DNA of 64,000 nucleotides from DASVEE01 sp036380735 (GTDB lineage Bacteria > Acidobacteriota > Thermoanaerobaculia > Gp7-AA8): NCBI GenBank assembly GCA_036380735.1, contig DASVEE010000012.1, positions 62,001-126,000 of the forward strand, given 5' to 3'. Shown one piece after another: positions 1-6,129 of this stretch (positions are counted from its first letter, which is position 1; each line of letters starts with the position of its first letter). A program made the translations under genes and the position numbers. The notes under the pieces were generated by a model. It was not told the DNA's origin. It was given only the letters and a program-made list of their open reading frames with translations, and made no database searches.

Positions 1-325
1 GCGCGGCGCCGAAGTTCGTGATCTCGTCGATGAGGTGGAGCGGCCCGGCGATGAAGCCGAAGTTGCGGAACCGGTGCTGCGGATCGAGCGCATCGGAGAG
101 ATGCGTGACGCAGGCCGACAGCGGCTCGCCGCGGCGGAAGAAGTGGTAGAGGTCTTTCTCGATCGGCGTGTCGATCGCGTTACGGATGGCGGAAGTTCCG
201 GTGTCGAGGTCGACCAGGACGGTGCGCCCGTGGCGGGAGAGGGCGAGCGCGTAATTGATGGCGAACGTCGTCTTGCCGACGCCCCCCTTGCCCGACGATA
301 CCGGGATGATCCGCTTGATCGCCAC
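1..325 (-). CDS. MinD/ParA-like P-loop ATPase, C-terminal part off the window
   Basis: Reading the minus strand from a GTG at 325 gives a protein beginning VAIKRIIPVSSGKGGVGKTT, which is the deviant Walker A motif of the MinD/ParA/Mrp family (K-G-G-V-G-K-T), followed by VDLDTG, the usual second conserved aspartate segment. About 108 codons are visible and the frame is open to the window edge, so the C-terminus is missing. The family uses ATP-dependent dimerisation to position cell components (septum, chromosome, flagella) or to carry Fe-S clusters; which of these applies cannot be decided here. It is divergent from the crp-like gene. No Shine-Dalgarno motif is obvious before the GTG, so the start is approximate. 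Family call is firm, role unknown. Confidence 0.8.
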   Translation of the reverse strand, partial: MAIKRIIPVSSGKGGVGKTTFAINYALALSRHGRTVLVDLDTGTSAIRNAIDTPIEKDLYHFFRRGEPLSACVTHLSDALDPQHRFRNFGFIAGPLHLIDEITNFGAA

Positions 326-448
326 TGGCGCAAGTCTATCCTGAGCCGCAGGCGAAGGATCTACGGGCGGCGCCAAAGCGGCCTTGCTGGTGCACCGCGC
401 CCCCCCCGGCGCTGCGCGCCACCCTTGCAAAAGCCGGGGAGCGGGGCG

Positions 449-476
449 ACGGGGGGCGCTATGCGCCGCCCCGTGA
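449..476. repeat. GC-rich hairpin in the parA/crp divergent gap
   Basis: The bases just upstream of the 9-bp repeat tract form an imperfect inverted repeat (ACGGGG...GCGC / GCGCC...CCCCGT, one bulge). The rest of the 304-nt gap between the two divergent genes holds no ORF I can support, apart from the 9-bp array that follows. Confidence 0.4.
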
Positions 477-486
477 GGGCAAATGC

Positions 487-591
487 CATTCGTCCCATTC
501 GTCCCATTCGTCCCATTCGGCCCATCCGTCCCATCCGTCCCATCCGTCCCATCCGTCCCATCTGTCCCATTCGTCCCATCGGTCCTGTCGT
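487..591. repeat. Family A 9-bp tandem array, one-sided
   Basis: About eleven consecutive 9-bp units of the type CCCATTCGT or CCCATCCGT. It is the C-strand arm only; no mirrored G-strand arm is visible upstream. It lies about 40 bp before the crp-like start, in the divergent control region. One frame would read as an Ile-Arg-Pro repeat, but this is a by-product of the repeat. It is the longest uninterrupted family A arm in the window. Confidence 0.9.
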
Positions 592-611
592 CCGATCGGG
601 CGCACTTCCGG

Positions 612-617
612 TAGAAT
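612..617 (+). promoter_or_regulatory. Possible -10 element TAGAAT of the crp-like gene
   Basis: TAGAAT lies 9 bases before the TTG at 627 and 12 before the ATG at 630, which would give an almost leaderless transcript. No convincing -35 hexamer is present; the expected place falls at the end of the 9-bp array. The same TAGAAT-N9-TTG arrangement precedes the transporter at 60910. Confidence 0.35.
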
Positions 618-629
618 CTCCCCGCCTTG

Positions 630-1310
630 ATGCAGACCTCCCTTTTTCGCAAGTTCCCTCTCTTCTCCGACCTCGACGAGCGTGAGTTGCAGTCGATCGC
701 CGCGGTGGCGAAAACGCGCCGCTATGCGAAAGACGATGTGGTCTTCCACGCCGACGAGAGTGGCGACGTCTTCTGCCTGATCCGTGAGGGACAGGTGAAG
801 GTGACGATGATCTCGCCTGAAGGAAAGGAGATCATCCTCTCCCTCCTCGGGCCGGGAGACTTCTTCGGGGAGATGGCTCTCCTCGACGACGAGCCGCGCT
901 CCGCCACGGTCGTGGCCACCGAGCCGCTCGACCTCGTCACGATCTGGCGCACCGACTTCCTCTCGATCCTCTCCGAGAACTTCGACATCACGAAGAAGGT
1001 CCTCGGCGAGCTGTCGAAGCGTCTGCGCAGCGCGTCGAGCCGCATCGAGTCGCTGGCCACCATGGACGTCTACGGCCGTCTCGCGCGCTTCTTCCTCGAC
1101 CTGGCCCGCGATTCCGGCAAGGTGCTGGACAACGGCTATGTCGCGGTCACGCGCCCGACGCATCAGGCCATCGCCAACATGATCGGCACTTCGCGCGAGA
1201 CCGTCTCGCGCCTGATCCACGACCTCATGCGGCAGAACCTGCTCCTCTCCGAGGGGAAGACGATCTATCTGCGGAAGACGGCCATCGATCAGTTCAAGGC
1301 CGAGGTCTAG
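630..1310 (+). CDS. Crp/Fnr-family transcriptional regulator
   Basis: A 226-residue protein with an N-terminal cyclic-nucleotide-binding fold (roughly residues 5-125) and a C-terminal winged helix-turn-helix (about 150-220). The phosphate-binding cassette is visible as FGEMALLDDEPRSATV, with the Glu and Arg that contact cNMP in CRP, so binding of cAMP or a related nucleotide is plausible. The recognition helix segment is IANMIGTSRETVSRL. No N-terminal cysteine cluster is present, so it is not an FNR-type oxygen sensor. The start may be ATG 630 or the adjacent TTG 627. The gene stands alone between a 9-bp array and a heptamer element. Its target genes cannot be told from the window. Confidence 0.9.
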   Translation: MQTSLFRKFPLFSDLDERELQSIAAVAKTRRYAKDDVVFHADESGDVFCLIREGQVKVTMISPEGKEIILSLLGPGDFFGEMALLDDEPRSATVVATEPLDLVTIWRTDFLSILSENFDITKKVLGELSKRLRSASSRIESLATMDVYGRLARFFLDLARDSGKVLDNGYVAVTRPTHQAIANMIGTSRETVSRLIHDLMRQNLLLSEGKTIYLRKTAIDQFKAEV

Positions 1311-1371
1311 TTGCGCGGCCTGCAGCTGAACGCTGACGCGGGCTGCACTGCCGTCGGGCCGTGCGAGGCTG

Positions 1372-1434
1372 GGTTTTCGGTTTCCGGTTTTCGGTTTCTG
1401 GTACCGAAAACCAACAACCGAAAACCGAAAACCG
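1372..1434. repeat. Family B heptamer inverted element before pgsA-like gene
   Basis: GGTTTTC-type 7-bp units on the left and their complement CCGAAAA on the right meet around a short GGTACC centre. The right arm ends one base before the ATG of the next gene, so the hairpin would occupy its leader. An in-frame open extension of the gene runs through the element, but it has no plausible function. Confidence 0.9.
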
Positions 1435-1435
1435 C

Positions 1436-2038
1436 ATGCTGACGCTCCCCAACATCCTCACCATCGGCCGGCTCGCGCTGGTGCCATGGTTTCTCGTGGC
1501 CTCGTACCGCGGGCAGTGGATGCTGGCGTTCGCCCTCTTCGTGACGGCGGCGGTGACGGACATCCTCGACGGCTTTCTCGCCCGGCGGATGAACCTGCGC
1601 TCGCGGCTGGGGGCGATCCTCGATCCGGCGGCCGACAAGATCCTGATGATCTGCGGCTACCTCTTCTACACGCTGCATGGCAGTCCGGCCGCGCGGCTGC
1701 CGGGGTGGCTGACGTTCACGGTCTTCATCCGCGACTTCGCCATCGTGCTCGTGGCCTACCTCATGTACACGCGAGTGCAGGTGACGCGCTTCCCGCCGTC
1801 GTGGGCGGGGAAGGCTTCGACCGTGACGCAGGCGATCACGCTGGCGGCGACGATCGCCGTCAACGCGTTCCTGCCCGGGATGAAGTCGTACCTCGAGATC
1901 CTCTTCCGTGTCGCGGTCTTCATCACCCTCTTCTCGGGGTGGGATTACCTCCGGCGGGCGCCGGAGCTGCTGTACGGAACGACCGGGGAGAGGGCGCATC
2001 CCGCGGCCACTCTTGACATTCAACCGCAACCGAAATAG
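1436..2038 (+). CDS. pgsA: CDP-alcohol phosphatidyltransferase (CDP-diacylglycerol--glycerol-3-phosphate type)
   Basis: A 200-residue inner-membrane protein with the family signature D-G-x2-A-R-x8-G-x3-D-x3-D, seen as DGFLARRMNLRSRLGAILDP followed by AADK. The N-terminal LTLPNILTIGRLALVP is typical of PgsA, which makes phosphatidylglycerol phosphate from CDP-diacylglycerol. Several hydrophobic segments follow. The ATG at 1436 was chosen because everything upstream in frame is family B repeat. No Shine-Dalgarno motif is present because the repeat fills the leader. PgsA is the best guess, but other CDP-alcohol transferases share the signature. Confidence 0.8.
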   Translation: MLTLPNILTIGRLALVPWFLVASYRGQWMLAFALFVTAAVTDILDGFLARRMNLRSRLGAILDPAADKILMICGYLFYTLHGSPAARLPGWLTFTVFIRDFAIVLVAYLMYTRVQVTRFPPSWAGKASTVTQAITLAATIAVNAFLPGMKSYLEILFRVAVFITLFSGWDYLRRAPELLYGTTGERAHPAATLDIQPQPK

Positions 2039-2041
2039 TTT
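2013..2041 (+). promoter_or_regulatory. Promoter for the tRNA-Lys gene, embedded in the pgsA 3' end
   Basis: TTGACA (2013-2018), 17-base spacer, TAGTTT (2036-2041). The hexamers overlap the last codons and stop of pgsA. A start near 2048 leaves about 26 nt before the tRNA. A small stem CCCGCT/AGCGGG (2047-2064) sits between promoter and tRNA and could be a pgsA transcript end or a processing site. Confidence 0.55.
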
Positions 2042-2073
2042 TCGCGCCCGCTTGTTTTAGCGGGTCCCTGAGC

Positions 2074-2149
2074 GCCTCCATAGCTCAATTGGTAGAGCAG
2101 CGGACTCTTAATCCGTTGGTTCCAGGTTCGAGTCCTGGTGGGGGCACCA
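2074..2149 (+). tRNA. tRNA-Lys (anticodon CTT)
   Basis: A 76-nt cloverleaf with acceptor GCCTCCA pairing with TGGGGGC, D arm GCTC/GAGC, anticodon stem GCGGA/TCCGT enclosing CTCTTAA (anticodon CTT, reads AAG), T loop GTTCGAGTC and an encoded CCA end at 2147-2149. Confidence 0.96.
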
Positions 2150-2164
2150 AAACGAAATCCAACG

Positions 2165-2191
2165 AGAGGGCTGCGATGCAGTCCTCTTTTT
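2165..2191 (+). terminator. Rho-independent terminator after tRNA-Lys
   Basis: A ten-pair stem (AGAGGGCTGC with GCAGTCCTCT, one G-T pair) with a three-base GAT loop runs directly into five T residues. It would end the tRNA-Lys transcript before tRNA-Leu. Confidence 0.85.
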
Positions 2192-2210
2192 GCATTAACC
2201 TACCCCTCGC

Positions 2211-2296
2211 GCGAAAGTGGCGGAATTGGCAGACGCGCTGGACTTAGGATCCAGTGGCCCAAAGCCGTGTGGGTTCGAGTCCCACCTTTCGCACCA
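2211..2296 (+). tRNA. tRNA-Leu (anticodon TAG)
   Basis: An 86-nt class II tRNA with a long variable arm. The acceptor GCGAAAG pairs with CTTTCGC, the anticodon loop is CTTAGGA (anticodon TAG), the T arm carries GGTTCGAGTCC, and CCA is encoded. It starts about 20 nt after the terminator of tRNA-Lys. Confidence 0.96.
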
Positions 2297-2304
2297 TCCG
2301 ATGA

Positions 2305-2391
2305 ATGAAGAACGCCGAACGCAGACCGCAGAGTTGAGAACCGGGAGCTTTCCCGATTCTTCATTCTGCGTTCTGCGTTCTGCATTCCAAT
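2305..2391. repeat. Family E heptamer element (GAACGCAGA type) before tig
   Basis: GAACGCAGA-like 7-bp units on the left are mirrored by TTCTGCG units on the right around a CGGGA...TCCCG hairpin. It fills the gap between tRNA-Leu and trigger factor and ends about 20 nt before the tig start. The left arm is more degenerate than the right. This is the only copy of this alphabet in the window. Confidence 0.8.
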
Positions 2392-2413
2392 CGAAAAGCA
2401 GATCAGCACGCAT

Positions 2414-3688
2414 ATGACCGTACTCAACTTCGAAGATCTTTCCTCCGTCCAGAAGTCCATCGAGATCGAGATCCCCTCGGCGCTCATCTCCTCCGAATCG
2501 CAGCGCGTCACGAACGAGTTCGGGCGCCAGGCGAAAGTGCCGGGCTTCCGTCCCGGCAAGATCCCGGCGCAGGTGATCCGCACCCGCTTCGCCAAGGACA
2601 TCGAGGAAGAGGTGATGAACCGCCTCCTCGGCCAGACCTTCCGTGAAGCGGTCGCCGAGAAGGGCTTCGAGCCCGTCGGCGAGCCGCGCCTCGAGCATCT
2701 CGACTCCTTCATCGAAGGCGCGCCGATCAAGTACAAGGCCGTCTTCGAGGTGAAGCCGCGCGTCGAGCTCCGCGAGTACCGCGGCCTCGAGGTCGACGAT
2801 CCGGCGATCGAGGTCAGCGACACCGACGTCGACGCGATGATCGAGCGCCTCCGCGAGCAGGCCAGCCATTACCGGCAGGAGACCGACCGCGCGATCGAGG
2901 AAGGCGACTTCGGCATCATCGACATCGCCTCCAGCGGTGAAGGGATCGAGCCGAAGACCGACTCCGGCCACTTCAAGATGGGCGAAGAGACGCCTCTGCC
3001 GGAGCTGCACGACGCGATGCGCGGCAAGAAGCCGGGCGAGTCGGCGGAGTTCGACAAGGACTACCCCGAGGACGCGAACCAGGAAGCGTGGCGCGGCAAG
3101 ACCGTGCATCACGTCGTCACGCTCAAAGAGATCCGCGTCCAGGAGAAGCCCGACGTCAACGACGAGTTCGCGAAGAGCGTCGGCGGCTGGGAGACGGTCG
3201 AAGAGATGCGCACGACCATCGCCGCCGACATCCGCAAGCACCGCGAGCAGGAAGCGCAGCGCTTCAAGCGGACGCAGATCGGCGACAAGCTGATCGCCGC
3301 GCACGACTTCGAAGTGCCCGATGCCCTCGTCGAGGACGAGCTCGGGAAGTCGCTGAACAACTACGCGCGCTACCTCGTCTCGCAGGGCGTCAACCTCGAG
3401 CAGGCGGAGCTCGACTGGCGCAAGGTCGGTGAAGAGTTCCGCCCGGAGGCCGTCAAGCGCGTGAAGCGCTCGCTGGTCCTCGAAGCGATCGCCAAGCAGG
3501 AGAAGCTGCAGGTCAGCGACGTCGAAGTGGACGCCGAGATCCGCCGCGCCGCCAAGGAACAGGACCGCGAGTTCGCCGACGTGAAGCACCGCCTCAAGCA
3601 CGACGGCGGCTACGAAGCACTGCGCCTCTCCCTGGCCCAGGAGCGCGCGCTGGAACTGGTGCTGAAAGAAGCCCGCACCCGCGCCTGA
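2414..3688 (+). CDS. tig: Trigger factor, ribosome-bound chaperone and prolyl isomerase
   Basis: A 424-residue protein close to the usual trigger factor length. The N-terminal domain carries the ribosome-docking signature GFRPGKIP (about residues 42-49). An FKBP-like PPIase domain follows (about 150-240), with a helical C-terminal chaperone domain after it. It binds near the ribosome exit tunnel and shields nascent chains. It heads the conserved block tig-clpP-clpX-lon. The ATG at 2414 has no strong Shine-Dalgarno motif. Confidence 0.97.
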   Translation: MTVLNFEDLSSVQKSIEIEIPSALISSESQRVTNEFGRQAKVPGFRPGKIPAQVIRTRFAKDIEEEVMNRLLGQTFREAVAEKGFEPVGEPRLEHLDSFIEGAPIKYKAVFEVKPRVELREYRGLEVDDPAIEVSDTDVDAMIERLREQASHYRQETDRAIEEGDFGIIDIASSGEGIEPKTDSGHFKMGEETPLPELHDAMRGKKPGESAEFDKDYPEDANQEAWRGKTVHHVVTLKEIRVQEKPDVNDEFAKSVGGWETVEEMRTTIAADIRKHREQEAQRFKRTQIGDKLIAAHDFEVPDALVEDELGKSLNNYARYLVSQGVNLEQAELDWRKVGEEFRPEAVKRVKRSLVLEAIAKQEKLQVSDVEVDAEIRRAAKEQDREFADVKHRLKHDGGYEALRLSLAQERALELVLKEARTRA

Positions 3689-3702
3689 CGCGCCTGACGG
3701 CG

Positions 3703-3793
3703 CCGTTGTCCGTTGACCGTTGTCCGTTGTCCGTGCTGGCGCTGCACCACGCGTCGCGCAGCACGGAAAACGGACAACGGAAAACGGACAACG
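3703..3793. repeat. Family C heptamer inverted element (CCGTTGT type)
   Basis: About four CCGTTGT-like 7-bp units on the left, a core bounded by CCGTGCTG and CAGCACGG, then four ACGGACA/ACGGAAA units on the right. It lies between tig and clpP. The core resembles that of family B although the arm alphabet differs. Confidence 0.9.
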
Positions 3794-3828
3794 CGCCCCC
3801 GAACGCCCCACCTACTCTTCCGGGTAGG

Positions 3829-3857
3829 TGGACCCAGACGCGCTTCGCGCCTACACT
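3829..3857 (+). promoter_or_regulatory. Candidate clpP promoter
   Basis: TGGACC (3829-3834), 17-base spacer, TACACT (3852-3857), about 27 bases before the clpP start. The -35 match is weak (four of six). A small hairpin CCTAC...GTAGG lies at 3811-3827, just upstream. No CIRCE-type heat-shock operator is visible. Confidence 0.4.
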
Positions 3858-3883
3858 CCGAAGCTGCGAAGGAGATCCTGCAA

Positions 3884-4471
3884 ATGGTTTTGATCCCGAT
3901 GGTGGTCGAGCAGACGTCGCGAGGCGAGCGCGCCTACGACATCTACTCGCGTCTTCTCAAAGACAACGTCATCTTTCTCGGTCAGGCGGTCGACGACAAC
4001 ATCGCCAACCTCGTCATCGCTCAGCTTCTGTTTCTCGAAGCGGAGAATCCTGAAAAAGACATCTCGCTCTACATCAACTCTCCCGGCGGCTCGATCACCG
4101 CGGGCATGGCCATCTACGACACGATGCAGTACGTGAAGCCCGACATCGCCACGATCTGCATCGGGCAGTGCGCGTCGATGGCCGCGGTCCTGCTCGCCGC
4201 GGGTGCGAAAGGGAAGCGCTACGCGCTCCCGAACTCACGCGTCCTCATCCACCAGCCGCTCATGTACGGCCTCGGCGGCCAGGCCACCGAGATCGACATC
4301 CACGCGCGCGACATCATGAAGATGAAGCAGAAGCTCAACACGATCCTGGCGAACCACACCGGCCAGCCGATCGACAAGATCGACCGCGATACCGACCGCG
4401 ACTACATCCTCTCGGCGCACGAGGCACAGGAATACGGCCTCGTCGATCAGGTCATCTCGAAACGCGACTAG
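3884..4471 (+). CDS. clpP: ClpP protease proteolytic subunit
   Basis: A 195-residue serine protease of standard ClpP length. The nucleophile is Ser98 in GQCASMAAVLLAAG, the histidine is His123 in LIHQPLMYG, and the acidic member lies in the DRDTDRD segment. ClpP forms a double-heptamer chamber fed by ClpX, whose gene is next. The ATG at 3884 has a good Shine-Dalgarno AAGGAG nine bases upstream; longer in-frame extensions run into the family C repeat and were discarded. Confidence 0.97.
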   Translation: MVLIPMVVEQTSRGERAYDIYSRLLKDNVIFLGQAVDDNIANLVIAQLLFLEAENPEKDISLYINSPGGSITAGMAIYDTMQYVKPDIATICIGQCASMAAVLLAAGAKGKRYALPNSRVLIHQPLMYGLGGQATEIDIHARDIMKMKQKLNTILANHTGQPIDKIDRDTDRDYILSAHEAQEYGLVDQVISKRD

Positions 4472-4509
4472 TAGGCTTTTTCGAATGAGGGGCTGTGCCG
4501 CACGTGGCA

Positions 4510-4655
4510 CCGCCCCTCACCCGGCGCATACGCGCCACCCTCTCCCCGCTAAGGCGGGGCGAGGGGCAACAAAGAAAGAAGCGCACGCCGCTTTGTTGCC
4601 CTTCTCCCCGCGGGGCGGGGAGAAGGTGGCCGAAGGCCGGATGAGGGGCGGTGGT
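4510..4655. repeat. Family F long hairpin element in the clpP-clpX gap
   Basis: A long imperfect inverted repeat. The left part runs CCGCCCCTCACCCGG, a CTCCCCGC...GCGGGG sub-hairpin, then CAACAAAG; the right part mirrors it as CTTTGTTG, CTCCCCGC...GGGGAGAAG, then CCGGATGAGGGGCGG. A related GAGGGGC...GCCCCTC hairpin lies at 4487-4518. Similar GAGGGG-rich hairpins occur as dispersed REP-like units in unrelated bacteria (recollection, not checked). The rest of the 313-nt gap holds the clpX promoter and no gene. Confidence 0.8.
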
Positions 4656-4721
4656 CCAGCGACGCAGTACCGATGGAGAGGTAGCGGATTTCGGGGTGGA
4701 ATGCCCACGGAATCGCCTCAG

Positions 4722-4750
4722 TTGACTTGGACCGAGCTCGGGATCAACAT
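4722..4750 (+). promoter_or_regulatory. Promoter of clpX
   Basis: TTGACT (4722-4727), 17-base spacer, CAACAT (4745-4750), giving a leader of about 28 nt with an AAAGGA ribosome site at 4771-4776. It lets clpX be transcribed apart from clpP, which makes sense given the long hairpin between them. Confidence 0.6.
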
Positions 4751-4784
4751 AGCCTGAGCGACCATCAGATAAAGGACCCATCGA

Positions 4785-6035
4785 ATGTCGAAGAAGGGGA
4801 ACAACGGCGACGTCCTGCGTTGCAGCTTCTGTAACAAGTCTCAGCGCGACGTCAAGAAGTTGATCGCCGGACCGACGGTCTACATCTGCGACGAGTGCGT
4901 GGACATCTGTCTCGACATCATCGCCGAGGACCGCAAGGACGAGCCCGGAACGCTCGAAGGTTCGGGTCACCTTCCGAAGCCGAAAGAGATCAAGGAGTTC
5001 CTCGACCTCTACGTCATCGGACAGGAGCGGGCGAAGAAGAAGCTCGCCGTCGCCGTCTACAACCACTACAAGCGGATCGATTACCAGTCGCGCAGCGCGC
5101 GGCAGGACGTCGAGCTGCAGAAATCCAACATCCTCCTGATCGGCCCCACCGGCACCGGCAAGACGCTGCTCGCGCAGACGCTGGCCCGCATGCTGTCGGT
5201 GCCGTTCACGATCGTCGACGCCACCACGCTCACGGAAGCGGGCTACGTGGGTGAAGACGTCGAGAACATCATCCTCAAGCTCTACCAGGCTGCCGGCAAC
5301 GACAAGGAAAAGACGCAGCGCGGCATCGTCTACATCGACGAGGTCGACAAGATCTGCCGCAAGGGCGACAACCCGTCGATCACGCGCGACGTGAGCGGCG
5401 AAGGCGTCCAGCAGGCGCTGCTGAAGATCCTCGAGGGCACGGTGGCCAACGTTCCGCCGCAGGGCGGACGCAAGCACCCGCATCAGGAATTCATCCAGAT
5501 CGACACCACCAACATCCTCTTCATCTGCGGCGGCGCGTTCGTCGGTCTCGACAACGTGATCGAGCGGCGCCTTTCGCAGACGTCGATGGGCTTCGGCGCG
5601 AAGATCGCCTCGAAGAAAGAGAAGAAGACGGGCGAGCTGCTCGCGCAGGTGCACCCCGAGGATCTGATCAAGTTCGGCCTGATCCCGGAGTTCGTCGGCC
5701 GTCTCCCGGTCGTGGCCACGCTCAGCGAGCTCGATCGCGGCGCTCTCATCGAGATCCTCCGCGAGCCGAAGAACTCGCTCGTCCGCCAGTACCAGACGAT
5801 CATGGGCTTCGAGAACGTCGAGCTGAAGTTCACCGACGACGCCCTCGAGGCGATCGCCGAGGAAGCGCTCAAGCGGAACGTCGGCGCGCGCGGCCTCAAG
5901 ATCATCATCGAAGAGCTGATGCTCGAGATCATGTACACGATCCCTTCCGAGCACTCGATCAGCGAGTGCGTCATCACCCGGGAAGTGGTCGACAACCGCG
6001 CCCAGCCGGTCACGGTCTACAAGAAAGCCGGCTAG
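4785..6035 (+). CDS. clpX: ClpX, ATP-dependent unfoldase of ClpXP
   Basis: A 416-residue AAA+ protein. The N-terminal zinc domain shows CSFC and CDEC (two C-x2-C pairs, about residues 12-40) used for dimerisation and substrate adaptors. Walker A is GPTGTGKT (about 120-127), Walker B is VYIDEVDKI, and the C-terminal sensor region ends near NVGARGLKIIIEE. It recognises tagged substrates and feeds them to ClpP, encoded just upstream. The ATG at 4785 has AAAGGA eight bases before it. Confidence 0.97.
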   Translation: MSKKGNNGDVLRCSFCNKSQRDVKKLIAGPTVYICDECVDICLDIIAEDRKDEPGTLEGSGHLPKPKEIKEFLDLYVIGQERAKKKLAVAVYNHYKRIDYQSRSARQDVELQKSNILLIGPTGTGKTLLAQTLARMLSVPFTIVDATTLTEAGYVGEDVENIILKLYQAAGNDKEKTQRGIVYIDEVDKICRKGDNPSITRDVSGEGVQQALLKILEGTVANVPPQGGRKHPHQEFIQIDTTNILFICGGAFVGLDNVIERRLSQTSMGFGAKIASKKEKKTGELLAQVHPEDLIKFGLIPEFVGRLPVVATLSELDRGALIEILREPKNSLVRQYQTIMGFENVELKFTDDALEAIAEEALKRNVGARGLKIIIEELMLEIMYTIPSEHSISECVITREVVDNRAQPVTVYKKAG

Positions 6036-6063
6036 CAGCACCCGAACCAATCGTCTCTCATCG

Positions 6064-6084
6064 GGGCCGCCCAAAAGGCGGCCC
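6064..6084 (+). terminator. Stem-loop after clpX
   Basis: Eight-pair perfect stem GGGCCGCC/GGCGGCCC with a CAAAA loop, 28 bases after the clpX stop. There is no U tract, so it is more likely an mRNA 3' stabiliser, attenuator or Rho-dependent end than an intrinsic terminator. Confidence 0.5.
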
Positions 6085-6129
6085 TGAACTTATGGGGAGG
6101 TCTCAGCCCCGCCCGGTGGTTTAAAACTA

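Noticed and set aside
35..685. 216-residue plus-strand ORF with Ile-Arg-Pro repeats
   Set aside because: It is antisense to the MinD-like gene and then runs through the 9-bp array; it has no domain and overlaps the crp-like start.
2195..3811. 538-residue minus-strand ORF opposite tig
   Set aside because: A shadow of the high-GC coding strand; it also covers a tRNA gene and two repeats.
3811..3883. CIRCE/HrcA heat-shock operator before clpP
   Set aside because: No TTAGCACTC/GAGTGCTAA pair is present before clpP, clpX or lon.
4472..4784. Small RNA or protein gene in the clpP-clpX gap
   Set aside because: The short ORFs here follow the long hairpin and lack ribosome sites; no known RNA motif is recognisable.
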